Positions 36,029 through 46,235 are shown, numbered from the stretch's first letter. The stretch: DNA of 64,000 nt from Massilia sp. IC2-278 (GCF_020708045.1 NZ_JAJFES010000001.1:682001-746000), one strand, 5' to 3'. Numbers and translations are program-made. Notes: a model not told the origin generated them from the letters alone.

Positions 36029-36230
36029 CCGTAGGGTGGGCACCCCGTGCCCACGCGGAAGCATGAGAGGTGTTGGCCCGGAGAGATGCGCTCCACGCCG
36101 CGCAATGACAAACGTTCAAAAAGAAATTCGTTAGCCCATCATTCCGGTCGGCGTTCCGGAGCGAACAGTCACCGTCGTGGGCCAGAGGATCGGCACGTAG
36201 CCGCGTGGGCACAGAGTGCCCACCGTACGG
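36029..36230. repeat. Inverted pair of dispersed palindromic repeats
   Basis: Plus copy 36029-36058 (core GTGGGCACCCCGTGCCCAC) and minus copy 36201-36230 (core GTGGGCACAGAGTGCCCAC), GCGG ends inward, 142 bases between. No gene lies between them. The two loops differ (CCC against AGA), so this pair is not an exact mirror. Confidence 0.92.
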
Positions 36231-36238
36231 TTGAGGTC

Positions 36239-36415
36239 ACAGGCCATAATCAAGCCGCAGACGCATCAAGCGCAGGCCACAATCAAGCTGCAGGCGACAA
36301 TCAGTCGCCGCAGGACATAATGAATACGCAGGCCACAATCGCGCCGCAGCTGCCATCACGTCGCGGGCCACAATCAAGCTGCACGCCGCAGCCATCATGA
36401 CGCTGCAAGCCGCCA
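36239..36415. repeat. Degenerate array of about ten 18-bp units
   Basis: Imperfect repeats of the form GCAGGCCACAATCAAGCC run from 36239 up to the mnmH stop codon. Best units are 18 bases long, others are 15-24. Clearest copies read ACAGGCCATAATCAAGCC, GCAGGCCACAATCAAGCT, GCAGGCCACAATCGCGCC and GCGGGCCACAATCAAGCT. No convincing gene is seen. The array lies between the convergent ppiD and mnmH genes, directly after a dispersed-repeat pair. Confidence 0.7.
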
Positions 36416-37471
36416 TTACCCCGCGTGCAGACTCCTCGCCGCACGCACGAAATCTTCCGGCGCAATATCCGCCAGCTCCAGCACCTGCGCCTTCGTATAC
36501 TCCGTAAAGTTGCGGTCGATCGAGCGCAGGTAGGCCGGATCGTAGTGCTCCACCAGCAATTGATCGACCAGTTCCGGCATGGCCCCCGCATTCGCCATCG
36601 CATGCCAGGCGTCGATCTTCGCCCGCCCGTGCAATTGCACCAGGTGCTCGAGCTGCCCGTTCAGCGCACCGGCATCCTGTGCAAAATGTTCGTAGTCTTC
36701 CATCAGCAGCCGCACCCGGTTCGGGCGCGACAAATGCACTGCGATGCAGGGCGAGGCACGCATGCGGGCCATCACCGCGTCGGGCACGCGCAGGTTGCCG
36801 ACCTTCTTGCTTTCAGACTCGACGAACACCGGTTGGTTCGGGTCGAAGTGACGCAGTTTGTCCCAGATCTGACTTTCGAACATTTTCTGGGTCGGCTGCG
36901 GTTCGTGCGGCAGGTGGCCGAGCACCGAGCCGCGGTGGGCCGCCAGGCGTTCCAGGTCCAGCACCTGGGCGCCGACGCGCTCCAGGGTCTCCAGCAGGCG
37001 GCTCTTGCCGCTGCCGGTGGTGCCGCAGATCACGCGGAAATCCACCTGCGGCGGATTCTCCAGCGCCGTGCTCACCTGGGCCCGGTACGCCTTGTAGCCG
37101 CCTTCCAGCTGCACCACCGGCCAGCCGATCCTGGCCAGGATGTGCGCCATCGAGCCGCTGCGGTTGCCGCCGCGCCAGCAATACACCAGGGGCTTCCATT
37201 CGCGGGGCTTGTCGGCAAACAGTTGCTCGATATGGCGAGCGATGTTGGCCGCCACGATCGGCGCGCCGAGCTTCTTCGCCTCGAACGAGCCGACCTGCTT
37301 GTATAGCGTGCCGACCCGGATGCGCTCTTCGTTGTTTAGCACCGGGCAATTGATCGCGCCCGGAATGTGGTCGAGCGCGAACTCGCCTTCGCTGCGGGCG
37401 TCGATGATGGTATCGAAGCTGTCGAGTTCGGGCAGGATGTCGGCGAAGGGCAGTACGGCGGGGTATTTCAT
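36416..37471 (-). CDS. mnmH: tRNA 2-selenouridine synthase
   Basis: A 351-residue enzyme (SelU/YbbB) that replaces sulfur by selenium in the wobble 2-thiouridine of tRNAs for Lys, Glu and Gln, through a geranylated intermediate. The N-terminal rhodanese domain has the active Cys98 in YCWRGGNRSGS, and the C-terminal P-loop is GTTGSGKSR (150-158). It needs selenophosphate from SelD, not in the window. It starts 20 bases after the esterase gene and is probably co-transcribed with it. Confidence 0.95.
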   Translation of the reverse strand: MKYPAVLPFADILPELDSFDTIIDARSEGEFALDHIPGAINCPVLNNEERIRVGTLYKQVGSFEAKKLGAPIVAANIARHIEQLFADKPREWKPLVYCWRGGNRSGSMAHILARIGWPVVQLEGGYKAYRAQVSTALENPPQVDFRVICGTTGSGKSRLLETLERVGAQVLDLERLAAHRGSVLGHLPHEPQPTQKMFESQIWDKLRHFDPNQPVFVESESKKVGNLRVPDAVMARMRASPCIAVHLSRPNRVRLLMEDYEHFAQDAGALNGQLEHLVQLHGRAKIDAWHAMANAGAMPELVDQLLVEHYDPAYLRSIDRNFTEYTKAQVLELADIAPEDFVRAARSLHAG

Positions 37472-37491
37472 TGTCGGGGAACGGGTTCCGG

Positions 37492-38118
37492 TTATTGTTG
37501 TCGGATCAGGCTGGAGAAGGTCGGCCAGATGTTCTTCAGGATGATGGGGTGGGCCTGGGCGTTCGGGTGCAGGCGGTCGGCCTGGAACAGCGCCGGCTTG
37601 TCGGCCACGCCTTCGAGCATGAAGGGAACCAGCGGCGCCTTCAAGTCTTTCGAGAGCGCGCCGTACATGCCGAAGAAGCGCTCCGTGTAGGCGCGGCCAT
37701 AGTTTGGCGGCATGCGCATGCCGATCAGCATGACCTTGGCATCCTGCTTTTGCGAGAGCGTGACCATCTGGCGCAGGTTGGCCTCGGCCGAGGCCACCGG
37801 CAGGCCGCGCAGGCCATCGTTGGCGCCCAGCTCGATGACCACGATCTGCGGCTTGTGGGCGGTAAGAAGGGCCGGCAGGCGGGCCCGTCCGCCGCTGGTG
37901 GTCTCGCCGCTGATGCTGGCGTTGACGATGCGCGCGTCGATCTTTTCGGCCTTCAGTTTTTGTTCGAGCAGGGCGACCCAGCCCGCGCCGCGCGTCAGGC
38001 CATATTCGGCCGACAGGCTATCGCCCACCACCAGCACGGTTTTTGGTGCAGAATAAGCGCTCGCTGATGCAGCCAGCATGAGCAAACCGACAGACAATTT
38101 CTTGAGACGAGCAAGCAT
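37492..38118 (-). CDS. Secreted SGNH-type arylesterase/thioesterase (TesA-like)
   Basis: A 208-residue lipase/esterase with a signal peptide (LARLKKLSVGLLMLAASASA). Block I GDSLSAEYG holds the nucleophile Ser34, block III is ELGANDGLRGLP, and block V is DRLHPN with the Asp and His. This matches the TesA/arylesterase group. The gene is divergent from an ABC ATPase gene, and the two start codons overlap in GCATGC, the same neighbours as in the tesA-ybbA pair of E. coli. Confidence 0.93.
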   Translation of the reverse strand: MLARLKKLSVGLLMLAASASAYSAPKTVLVVGDSLSAEYGLTRGAGWVALLEQKLKAEKIDARIVNASISGETTSGGRARLPALLTAHKPQIVVIELGANDGLRGLPVASAEANLRQMVTLSQKQDAKVMLIGMRMPPNYGRAYTERFFGMYGALSKDLKAPLVPFMLEGVADKPALFQADRLHPNAQAHPIILKNIWPTFSSLIRQQ

Positions 38119-38833
38119 GCGTGATAATCCCGAGGCTTTCAAAAATGACGTATCCGCCGCAGCGGGGCGACCGGCCGCCATCGAGGTGACCGGGTTGTCC
38201 AAGCGGGTGGCGGACGCCAGCGGCGAACTCACCATCCTGCACGGCATCGATTTTACCGTGGGAGCGGCCGAGACGCTCGCGCTCGTCGGCGCATCGGGCT
38301 CGGGCAAGTCGACCTTGCTCGGCCTGCTGGCCGGCCTGGACACGCCGAGCAGCGGCAAGGTGCTGCTCGACGGCACCGACATCTTCGCGCTCGATGAAGA
38401 TGGGCGCGCTGCGTTCCGCAAGGCCAAGCTGGGCTTCGTGTTCCAGTCGTTCCAGTTGCTGGCGCATTTGAATGCGCTGGAAAACGTGATGCTGCCGCTG
38501 GAACTGCGCGGCGACGACAACGCGCGCGAGAAGGCGGAGGCGATGCTGGGGCGCGTGGGCCTGTCGAGTCGGCTGAAGCATTATCCGAAGTATTTGTCGG
38601 GCGGGGAGCAGCAGCGCGTGGCCCTGGCGCGTGCCTTCGTCACCGAGCCACCGCTGCTGTTCGCGGACGAGCCGACCGGCAGCCTGGATGCGGCGACGGG
38701 GGAAGCGGTGATCCAGCTGATGTTCGAGCTCAATCGCGAGCGTGGGTCGACGCTGGTGCTCGTCACGCACGATCCGGCGATGGCGGCGCGCTGCGGGCGG
38801 ACCTTGACCATTGCGGCGGGGCGCCTGGCGTAA
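38117..38833 (+). CDS. ABC transporter ATP-binding protein (YbbA-like)
   Basis: A 238-residue ATPase of the LolD/YbbA type. Walker A GASGSGKST is at about 58-66, then Q-loop FVFQSFQLL, signature LSGGEQQR, Walker B LLFADEPTGSLD and switch VTHD. I use the start at 38117, which shares bases with the divergent esterase start; a start at 38078 would read antisense through the esterase signal peptide. The large permease gene (ybbP) normally found downstream is missing; a repeat pair and a convergent gene follow. It may work with a permease encoded elsewhere or be a remnant. Confidence 0.9.
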   Translation: MRDNPEAFKNDVSAAAGRPAAIEVTGLSKRVADASGELTILHGIDFTVGAAETLALVGASGSGKSTLLGLLAGLDTPSSGKVLLDGTDIFALDEDGRAAFRKAKLGFVFQSFQLLAHLNALENVMLPLELRGDDNAREKAEAMLGRVGLSSRLKHYPKYLSGGEQQRVALARAFVTEPPLLFADEPTGSLDAATGEAVIQLMFELNRERGSTLVLVTHDPAMAARCGRTLTIAAGRLA

Positions 38834-38838
38834 GGTTT

Positions 38839-38941
38839 CGTAGGGTGGACACCTGTGTCCACGCTGTCTCAACCGTGGGCGTTCCGGTCAAGTTGCGGTG
38901 CGCCACGGTACGACAGCGTGGACTCGGGAGTCCACCCTACA
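38839..38941. repeat. Inverted pair of dispersed palindromic repeats
   Basis: Plus copy 38839-38867 (core GTGGACACCTGTGTCCAC) and minus copy 38908-38941 (core GTGGACTCGGGAGTCCAC), only 40 bases apart. The cores belong to different sub-types (ACAC against ACTC), so the pair is mixed. It starts 6 bases after the ABC ATPase stop. From 38942 to 39045 a GC-rich stretch with repeated GGCGCGGCC follows; no gene is seen. Confidence 0.92.
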
Positions 38942-39045
38942 ACAGCCTGGCATCCCGGTAACAGTGGGGGATGCCGCAGTACGGCCGCGTCGGCACGCGT
39001 GCCTGGCGCGGCGCGGCCTGGCGCGGCCCGGCCCACCCTGCAAAC

Positions 39046-40548
39046 CTAGCGTGTCACCAGGCCGTTTAATACCTTCCTGATCGCGGCCGGCAGCTCGCCG
39101 GCCGTCAAGCCGATCGGCCCGTAGCCATCGGCCACCAGATGGTCCGCCGCCGCGCCGTGCATCCACACCGCACCCACGGCCGCTTCCCACGCCGGCCAGC
39201 CTTGTGCCAGCAGCGCACCCACGACGCCCGCCAGCACGTCGCCGGTGCCGCCGGTCGCCAGACCCGGGTTCCCGGTCGGATTGACCGCCAGCGCTCCATC
39301 CGGGCCCGCCAGCACGCTGCCCGATCCCTTCAGCACCACGACCGCATTCAAACGCTTCGCCAGCGTGCGCGCCGCGCCCAGGCGGTCGGCCTGCACCTCG
39401 CCTGCCGACACGCCCAGCAGCCGCGCCGCCTCCAGCGGATGCGGCGTGATCACGGTCGCGCCTACGCGCCGGGCCACACGCGCCTGCAGGTCGGTGCTGC
39501 TCGATACCAGGTTCAAGCCATCGGCGTCGATCACCACCGGCGCGGTCGCATCGATCCCGTGCCCGAGCACCCGCATCGCCTCCAGCGCGTCGCCCATGCC
39601 CGGCCCCAGCACCAGGGTCCGGCCCTCGGTATCGAAGTCGTGCGTGGTGCGGAACATCAGTTCCGGCTGCATGCTGTTGTAGCCCGGCCCGACGTCGACC
39701 GTGGCCACGAACACGCGTCCCGCGCCGGCATGCAGGGCGCCGCGCCCGGCCAGCACGGCGGCGCCGAGCATGCCGTGCGCGCCGCCGACGATCGCCACGT
39801 CGCCGAAGCTGCCCTTGTGCGTGTTCTGTCGGCGCGGCGCCAGCTGGGCCGCGAACAGGGAAGGCGCGGCGACCAGCGCTGCCGCCGGCGGGTACAGTTC
39901 GGGCGCGATGCCGAGGCCGGCCACCAGTACCTGGCCCGCGTGGTCGCGCCCGCAGGCGGTGTGCAGGCCGGGCTTGTCGCCGATGAAGGTGATGGTGTGG
40001 CTGGCGCGCACAGCGACGCCGCCTTCACCCACCGGCACGCCGGTGTCGGCATCCAGGCCGCTCGGCACGTCCAGCGCCAGCACCGGGCAGCGCACGTCGG
40101 ACAATGCAGTGACCAGTTCCGGGTAGCGCCCCACCAGGTTGCGTGCCAGGCCGATGCCGAACAGGCCGTCGACCACCAGCGCCCAGTCGCGCGTATCGGG
40201 CGCGACGTCGGCAAAGTTGGCGCGGCTGGCGCGGGCGCGGGCCAGGGCCTGCGCGGATTCGGGCGAGGGCTGGCCGGTGGGGGCGAAGTAGAGCACCACC
40301 ACGTCGAGGCCGTCCTCGCTCAGGTTGGCGGCCAGTTCCAGGGCGTCGCCGCCATTGTTGCCGGGGCCGGCCAGCACCAGCACCGGACGGGTGCGGGCGT
40401 CGCCCACGAGTTGCAGCGCGAGGTCGGAGGCGGCGCGGCCGGCACGGCGCATCAGCGTGCCGGTTTCCAGTTCCTGCATCGCCGCTTCCTCGACCGCGCG
40501 GATCTGGGCGACGGTGTACAGCGTGCCGCTGTCAAGCTTGCTATCCAT
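39046..40548 (-). CDS. nnr: Bifunctional NAD(P)H-hydrate repair enzyme (epimerase plus dehydratase)
   Basis: A 500-residue fusion that repairs damaged NADH and NADPH. The N-terminal YjeF_N part (about 10-215) is the hydrate epimerase, with GPGNNGGDALELA. The C-terminal carbohydrate-kinase-like part (about 235-495) is the ADP-dependent dehydratase, with KGSFGDVAIVGGAHGMLGA and the NPTGNPGLATGGTGDVLAG anion-hole region. The start at 40548 is typical; the frame remains open a further 42 codons without family support. It is divergent from the oxoprolinase gene. Confidence 0.95.
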   Translation of the reverse strand: MDSKLDSGTLYTVAQIRAVEEAAMQELETGTLMRRAGRAASDLALQLVGDARTRPVLVLAGPGNNGGDALELAANLSEDGLDVVVLYFAPTGQPSPESAQALARARASRANFADVAPDTRDWALVVDGLFGIGLARNLVGRYPELVTALSDVRCPVLALDVPSGLDADTGVPVGEGGVAVRASHTITFIGDKPGLHTACGRDHAGQVLVAGLGIAPELYPPAAALVAAPSLFAAQLAPRRQNTHKGSFGDVAIVGGAHGMLGAAVLAGRGALHAGAGRVFVATVDVGPGYNSMQPELMFRTTHDFDTEGRTLVLGPGMGDALEAMRVLGHGIDATAPVVIDADGLNLVSSSTDLQARVARRVGATVITPHPLEAARLLGVSAGEVQADRLGAARTLAKRLNAVVVLKGSGSVLAGPDGALAVNPTGNPGLATGGTGDVLAGVVGALLAQGWPAWEAAVGAVWMHGAAADHLVADGYGPIGLTAGELPAAIRKVLNGLVTR

Positions 40549-40637
40549 AAGTCTTCTCTCGAATGTCGTTGCCCGCATTGTGCCTGATCCTGGCGCGACG
40601 GCGGCTACAATAGGGAAAACACAACCTGGAGAGACGC

Positions 40638-43600
40638 ATGGACTGGCAGTTCTGGATCGACCGCGGCGGCACATTCACCGACATCGTGGCACGCCGCCCG
40701 GATGGGCAGCTGGTGACGCACAAACTCCTGTCCGAGAATCCGGAACAGTACCGCGACGCGGCGGTGGCCGGCATCCGCCACCTGCTCGGCGTGGCCGCCG
40801 GCGACCCGCTGCCCGCGGCCCGGGTCGAGGCGGTGAAGATGGGCACCACGGTCGCGACCAACGCGCTGCTGGAGCGCAAGGGCGAGCCGACCGCGCTGGC
40901 GATCACGCGCGGTTTTCGCGACGCGCTGCGCATCGCCTACCAGAACCGCCCGCGCCTGTTCGACCGCCACATCGTGCTGCCCGAACTGCTCTACGCCCAG
41001 GTGGTCGAGATCGACGAGCGCATGGGTGCGCATGGCGAAGTCGTGCAGCCGCTGGACGAAGTGGCGGCCCGCGCCGGCCTGCAGCAGGCCTACGACCGCG
41101 GCCTGCGCGCACTGGCGATCGTCTTCATGCACGGCTACCGCTACACGGCGCACGAGGCCGCGATAGCGCGCATCGCACGCGAGATCGGCTTCACGCAGGT
41201 CTCCACCTCGCACGAAACCAGTCCGATGATGAAGCTGGTCGCGCGTGGCGACACCACCGTGGTCGACGCCTACCTGTCGCCGATCCTGCGCCGCTACGTC
41301 GACCAGGTCGCGTCCGAGCTGCCGGGCGTGAACCTCCAGTTCATGCAGTCGAACGGCGGCCTGACCGATGCGCGCGCCTTCCAGGGCAAGGACAGCATCC
41401 TGTCCGGCCCGGCCGGCGGCATCGTCGGCATGGTGCGCGCCAGCCGCCTGGCCGGCTTCGAGAAGATCATCGGCTTCGACATGGGCGGCACCTCGACCGA
41501 CGTCTCGCATTACGCCGGCGAGTTTGAACGCGTGTTCGAGACCCAGGTCGCCGGCGTGCGCATGCGCGCGCCGATGATGAGCATCCACACGGTGGCCGCC
41601 GGCGGCGGCTCGATCCTGCACTTCGACGGCAGCCGCTACCGCGTCGGCCCCGACAGCGCCGGCGCGAATCCCGGCCCGGCCAGCTACCGGCGCGGCGGGC
41701 CGCTGGCGGTCACCGACTGCAACGTCATGCTCGGGAAGATCCAGCCGGCGCACTTCCCGAAGCTGTTCGGCCCGAATGCCGACGAAGCGCTCGACGTCGA
41801 CGTCGTGCGTGCCCGCTTCGCCGAGATGGCCGGGCAGATCTTCGACGCCACCGGCGACCGGCGCACGCCCGAGCAGGTAGCCGAAGGCTTCATCCAGATC
41901 GCGGTCGGGAACATGGCCAACGCGATCAAGCAGATCTCGGTGCAGCGCGGGCACGACGTGACCGAATACGCGCTGACCAGCTTCGGCGGCGCCGGCGGCC
42001 AGCACGCCTGCCTGGTGGCCGATGCACTGGGCATGAAGACGGTCTTCATCCACAGCCTGGCCGGCGTGCTGTCGGCCTACGGCATGGGCCTCGCCGACCA
42101 GAGCGCGATGCGCGAGCAGGCAGTCGAGGAAAAGCTGGGCGCGGCCGGGGAAGGGGCGCTGGCGGCACGCCTGGACGCGCTGGCCGAGGCCGCGCGCGGC
42201 GAGTTGCTGGGGCAGGGCGTGGGCGCCGAGCGCATCGACGTCATCCGGCGCGTGCACCTGCGCTACGAGGGCACGGACTCGGCGCTGGTGGTGGACTTCG
42301 GCTCGAACGCGGCCATGCAGGCGCAGTTCGAGACAGCCTATAAACGGCGCTTCTCCTTCCTGATGCCGTCGCGCGCGCTGGTGGTCGAAGCGGTGTCGGT
42401 GGAGGCGCTGGGCCGCTCCGAAGCGCCGCCCGAGACCATCACCGACAGCAGCCCGCGTGCCGGCACCCCGGCGCCATCGGAACAGGTGCGCATGTTCGGC
42501 AATGGCGAATGGCGTGAGACCGGTATCTACCGCCGCGCCGACGTCAAGCCGGGCGACACGATCAAGGGTCCGGCCATCGTCGCCGAGAACAATGCCACCA
42601 CGATCGTGGAGGCTGGCTGGCAGGCCGAAGTCACGCCTTACAACCACCTCGTGCTGAAGCGGGTGGAGGCGCTGCCGGAGCGGCGCGCGATCGGCACCAC
42701 GGCCGACCCGGTGATGCTCGAAATCTTCAACAACCTGTTCATGTCGATCGCCGAGCAGATGGGCCTGCGCCTGCAGAACACGGCCTATTCGGTGAACATC
42801 AAGGAGCGCCTCGACTTCAGCTGCGCCATCTTCGACGCCGACGGCAACCTGGTGGCGAACGCGCCGCACATGCCGGTGCACCTGGGTTCGATGGGCGAAT
42901 CGATCAAGACCGTGATGCGCGAGAATGCCGGCCGCATGCGCGCCGGCGACGTATACGTGCTGAACGACCCGTACAACGGCGGCACCCATTTGCCGGACGT
43001 GACGGTGATCTCGCCGGTGTTCGACGAAGCGGGCCGGGAGATCCTGTTCTATGTCGGCTCACGCGGCCACCATGCGGACATCGGCGGCACCACGCCGGGC
43101 TCGATGCCGCCGGACTCGCACCACATCGAGCAGGAGGGTGTCCTGATCAACAACTTCAAGCTGGTCGACGGCGCTGACGGCGTGCTGCGCGAGGCAGAGG
43201 CGCGCGCCTTGCTGCTCGGGGCGCGCTACCCGGCGCGCAACCCGGACCAGAACATGGCCGATCTGCGCGCCCAGGTGGCGGCGAACCAGAAGGGCGTCGA
43301 GGAACTGCACCGCATGGTGGCGCACTTCGGGCTGGACGTGGTGCGCGCCTACATGGGCCACGTGCAGGACAACGCCGAGGAAGCCGTGCGGCGCGTGATC
43401 GGGGCGCTGAAGGACGGGGCGTTCACGGTGGAGCTGGACAACGGCGCCCACATCGACGTGGCGATCCGCGTCGACCGCGCGGCACGGGGCGCCGAGATCG
43501 ATTTCACCGGCACCTCGGCCCAGCTGGACAACAACTTCAATGCGCCCTCGGCGGTGTGCATGGCAGCGGTGCTGTACGTGTTCCGCACCCTGGTCGAGGA

Positions 43601-44237
43601 CGAGATACCGCTGAACGGCGGCTGCCTGAAACCTTTGCGGGTGATCATTCCGCCGGGCTCGATGCTCAATCCCCACTATCCGGCTTCGGTGGTGTCGGGG
43701 AACGTCGAGACCTCGACCTGCATCACGAATGCGCTGTATGGCGCGCTGGGCGTGATGGCGGCCTCGCAGGGGACGATGAACAACTTCACCTTCGGGAACG
43801 CAAAGTACCAGTACTACGAAACGATTTCCGGCGGCAGCGGGGCGGGCGAGGGCTTCGATGGCACGGATGTGGTGCAGACCAACATGACCAACTCGCGCCT
43901 GACCGATCCGGAAATCCTCGAGTTCCGCTTCCCGGTGCGGCTGGAGAGCTATGCGATCCGTGCCGGTTCCGGCGGGGCGGGGCGCTGGCAGGGCGGGAAT
44001 GGCGGCGTGAGGAAGGTGCGCTTCCTGGAGCCGATGACGGCGGCGATCTTGTCGAACAACCGGGTCTATGCGCCCTTTGGCATGGCAGGCGGCGAGCCGG
44101 GGGCGCGCGGCGTGAACAGCGTGCTGCGCGCGGATGGCAGCGTAGAGGGGGTGGGGCACATCGGCAAGGTGGAGATGGCGGCGGGCGACACGTTCGTGAT
44201 CGAGACGCCGGGTGGGGGAGGGTACGGCAGCGTGTAA
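40638..44237 (+). CDS. 5-oxoprolinase (hydantoinase A/B fusion)
   Basis: A 1199-residue enzyme that opens 5-oxoproline (pyroglutamate) to glutamate using ATP. The N-terminal half is hydantoinase A/HyuA-like, starting [19 protein letters not shown] with the phosphate-binding loop; [13 protein letters not shown] follows near residue 280. The C-terminal half is HyuB-like, with [29 protein letters not shown]-type sequence near 730 and GGGGYG at the end. The fused length is typical of eukaryote-type OPLAH in bacteria; hydantoin substrates are also possible. Unlike the PxpABC enzyme, it works alone. Confidence 0.93.
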   Translation: MDWQFWIDRGGTFTDIVARRPDGQLVTHKLLSENPEQYRDAAVAGIRHLLGVAAGDPLPAARVEAVKMGTTVATNALLERKGEPTALAITRGFRDALRIAYQNRPRLFDRHIVLPELLYAQVVEIDERMGAHGEVVQPLDEVAARAGLQQAYDRGLRALAIVFMHGYRYTAHEAAIARIAREIGFTQVSTSHETSPMMKLVARGDTTVVDAYLSPILRRYVDQVASELPGVNLQFMQSNGGLTDARAFQGKDSILSGPAGGIVGMVRASRLAGFEKIIGFDMGGTSTDVSHYAGEFERVFETQVAGVRMRAPMMSIHTVAAGGGSILHFDGSRYRVGPDSAGANPGPASYRRGGPLAVTDCNVMLGKIQPAHFPKLFGPNADEALDVDVVRARFAEMAGQIFDATGDRRTPEQVAEGFIQIAVGNMANAIKQISVQRGHDVTEYALTSFGGAGGQHACLVADALGMKTVFIHSLAGVLSAYGMGLADQSAMREQAVEEKLGAAGEGALAARLDALAEAARGELLGQGVGAERIDVIRRVHLRYEGTDSALVVDFGSNAAMQAQFETAYKRRFSFLMPSRALVVEAVSVEALGRSEAPPETITDSSPRAGTPAPSEQVRMFGNGEWRETGIYRRADVKPGDTIKGPAIVAENNATTIVEAGWQAEVTPYNHLVLKRVEALPERRAIGTTADPVMLEIFNNLFMSIAEQMGLRLQNTAYSVNIKERLDFSCAIFDADGNLVANAPHMPVHLGSMGESIKTVMRENAGRMRAGDVYVLNDPYNGGTHLPDVTVISPVFDEAGREILFYVGSRGHHADIGGTTPGSMPPDSHHIEQEGVLINNFKLVDGADGVLREAEARALLLGARYPARNPDQNMADLRAQVAANQKGVEELHRMVAHFGLDVVRAYMGHVQDNAEEAVRRVIGALKDGAFTVELDNGAHIDVAIRVDRAARGAEIDFTGTSAQLDNNFNAPSAVCMAAVLYVFRTLVEDEIPLNGGCLKPLRVIIPPGSMLNPHYPASVVSGNVETSTCITNALYGALGVMAASQGTMNNFTFGNAKYQYYETISGGSGAGEGFDGTDVVQTNMTNSRLTDPEILEFRFPVRLESYAIRAGSGGAGRWQGGNGGVRKVRFLEPMTAAILSNNRVYAPFGMAGGEPGARGVNSVLRADGSVEGVGHIGKVEMAAGDTFVIETPGGGGYGSV

Positions 44238-44256
44238 AGCAATTATCGGCGTATTC

Positions 44257-44457
44257 CGTACGGTGGGCACGCTGTGCCCACGCGGTTACGTGTTCATGAT
44301 GCGGGCACGTGCGGGGAGGTGTCGCTCGCGTCACTGAACGAAGCCGGCCAACGCGATTGGGTGTGCGGCAGGGCTTGATGCTACCGATTGGATCTCATCG
44401 GCCAACGGCAAAAGCAGACGCACGTAACCGCGTGGGCACGGAGTGCCCACCGTACGG
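44257..44457. repeat. Inverted pair of dispersed palindromic repeats
   Basis: Plus copy 44257-44286 (core GTGGGCACGCTGTGCCCAC) and minus copy 44428-44457 (core GTGGGCACGGAGTGCCCAC), GCGG ends inward with 141 bases between. It lies between the convergent oxoprolinase and response-regulator genes. I see no gene in the spacer. Confidence 0.92.
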
Positions 44458-44482
44458 GAGACATCAGCGGCCGAACGTTGCG

Positions 44483-46123
44483 TTACGACGAAATACCGTA
44501 CTTGCGCCGCATCGCCATGTACTCGTCGGTCAACGGCCCCAGCCTCGGATGCTGGGCATCCACCGCCCGGATATTCTCCAGCTGCGCGAAGCACAGCTCC
44601 CCCAGCGGGTGATCCCACCCCAGCTCGTTGATCTGCCTGAGCACCCCGCCCGCCACCGCGATCATCACCTGCAGATTCCCCGGCGCCATGCGCAGCGCTT
44701 CGAGCAGGGTCTGGACCGCGCCGCGCACGTCGCCCATGTTGCGCTTCTCGTCGGCCACGCCGAGCAGGATCTGGGCCTGCGCCTTCAGTTGCTGGCCCAT
44801 GCCGTCGGCCAGGTCGCGGCGGCCGGCGTCGGCGAACACCTGCAAGGCGCCGGCAGTCGTCATGCCGGCGGCCGGATCGTTCACCACCGTCATCATCACC
44901 TCCTGCGCCTGGCCGTCGAGCCGGTGCGCCAGGCAGGAGCGCACCAGACCCAGGCGCAGCGCCGGCGACAGGCCGCTGCTGGCGCGCACGGCCGTCACCG
45001 CCGTGTGCAAGTCGTTCAGCGCCGCGGGGCGGTTGCCGGCCGCGTCGTGCACGGCCGCGTTGGCGATCGCCAGGCAGGCGTCGGTTTCCGGGCTGGCGCG
45101 CAGCGAGCGTTCCAGGTCGCGCACCACGCCGGTGGCCTGCAGCACGTCGCCGCGCTTCACCAGGGCCTTGACCAGTTTCACATGGTCTTCGGGGTCGCGG
45201 AATTCCGAGTAGCGCGCCTTGCTCACCACCTGCCTGAGCGCGCGTTCCGCCGCCGCCGCGTCGCCGGCGTCGAGCGCCACTTCGCCGAGTTTGCGCAGGC
45301 GCCGTACCAGATGCGGCGACAAATTCACCGCTTCTTCCAGGATCTTCTGCGCCTGGGCGTGGGCGCCGGCCGCCTCGTGGCAGCGCGCCAGCAGGTCGTA
45401 GGCGCCCATCAGCTGCGGCTTGGCGGCGATCAGCATCTGCAGGGTCTCGCGTGCCTCGTCGATGCGGCCCTGGGCGAACTGCGCGCGCGCCAGGCCCAGG
45501 CCGGCCCAGCCCAGCGGCTTGAAGGCCAGCACCTTGCGGTAGATCTGCTCGGCCTCGCCATGCTCCTTCAGCTGCACGTGCAGTTCGGCGCGCAGGCGTG
45601 CGAAGTCGAGGGCGTGGCGCGCATGCGTGATCTCGGCCGCGGCGGCGCTGCGGATCGCTTCGCGGAGATTGTTCTGCGCCACCAGCTGCCAGGTCGGCAG
45701 GAACACGGCGCGCCGCTCCAGGGCGCGGGCGATGCGTGCGCCCAGGGTCTCGGCCGTAAACGGTTTCAGCACGTAGTCGGTGGGCGCGAGTTCGGCCGCG
45801 CTGACCACCTTGCCGTGCACCGCTTCCGAGGTCAGCATGATGAAGATGGCCCAGGGCGCGATCAGGCGGTGGTGGCGCAGGTCTTCCAGCAACTGCTGGC
45901 CGTCCTGGCCGTCGCCGGCGCCGCCGCTGCCGGCGCCGCCAAGGTCGTATTCGCAGAGGATGACGTCGTAGGCGCGGCGCGTCAGCTGGCGGATCGCGGT
46001 GCCAGCATTGATCGCGTACTCGACCTTGCTGATGCTCGCGGCATTGAGCATGTTCTGCAGGTTGCTGCGCATGCCTGGATTGGGGTCGATCACCAGTACC
46101 GACAGCTTGCTGTTGTCTTGCAT
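44483..46123 (-). CDS. Atypical response regulator with TPR repeats
   Basis: A 546-residue protein. Residues 1-125 form a receiver domain with VLVIDPNPGMR at the start, T98 and K120 (YVLKPF). At the phospho-acceptor position the strand reads VILCEYDLGG, which puts Glu58 where Asp is expected. The second acidic-pocket Asp is also Pro14. A Gly/Ala-rich insert, GAGSGGAGDG, follows. Residues about 165-460 are tetratricopeptide repeats (for example AEQIYRKVLAFKPLGWAGLGLA). No DNA-binding domain. It may work as a fixed 'on' scaffold. No kinase gene is adjacent. Confidence 0.88.
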   Translation of the reverse strand: MQDNSKLSVLVIDPNPGMRSNLQNMLNAASISKVEYAINAGTAIRQLTRRAYDVILCEYDLGGAGSGGAGDGQDGQQLLEDLRHHRLIAPWAIFIMLTSEAVHGKVVSAAELAPTDYVLKPFTAETLGARIARALERRAVFLPTWQLVAQNNLREAIRSAAAAEITHARHALDFARLRAELHVQLKEHGEAEQIYRKVLAFKPLGWAGLGLARAQFAQGRIDEARETLQMLIAAKPQLMGAYDLLARCHEAAGAHAQAQKILEEAVNLSPHLVRRLRKLGEVALDAGDAAAAERALRQVVSKARYSEFRDPEDHVKLVKALVKRGDVLQATGVVRDLERSLRASPETDACLAIANAAVHDAAGNRPAALNDLHTAVTAVRASSGLSPALRLGLVRSCLAHRLDGQAQEVMMTVVNDPAAGMTTAGALQVFADAGRRDLADGMGQQLKAQAQILLGVADEKRNMGDVRGAVQTLLEALRMAPGNLQVMIAVAGGVLRQINELGWDHPLGELCFAQLENIRAVDAQHPRLGPLTDEYMAMRRKYGISS

Positions 46124-46235
46124 GTGTTCTCTTTCGTTGCTCGGGCGCGAAACGCTTCAAACGCTACAATACCGGCAAGGGAAGGGCGCGGCAACCGGCA
46201 GTCCGCCACGGGGCGCGCAGAAGCTCGCCGGCCCT

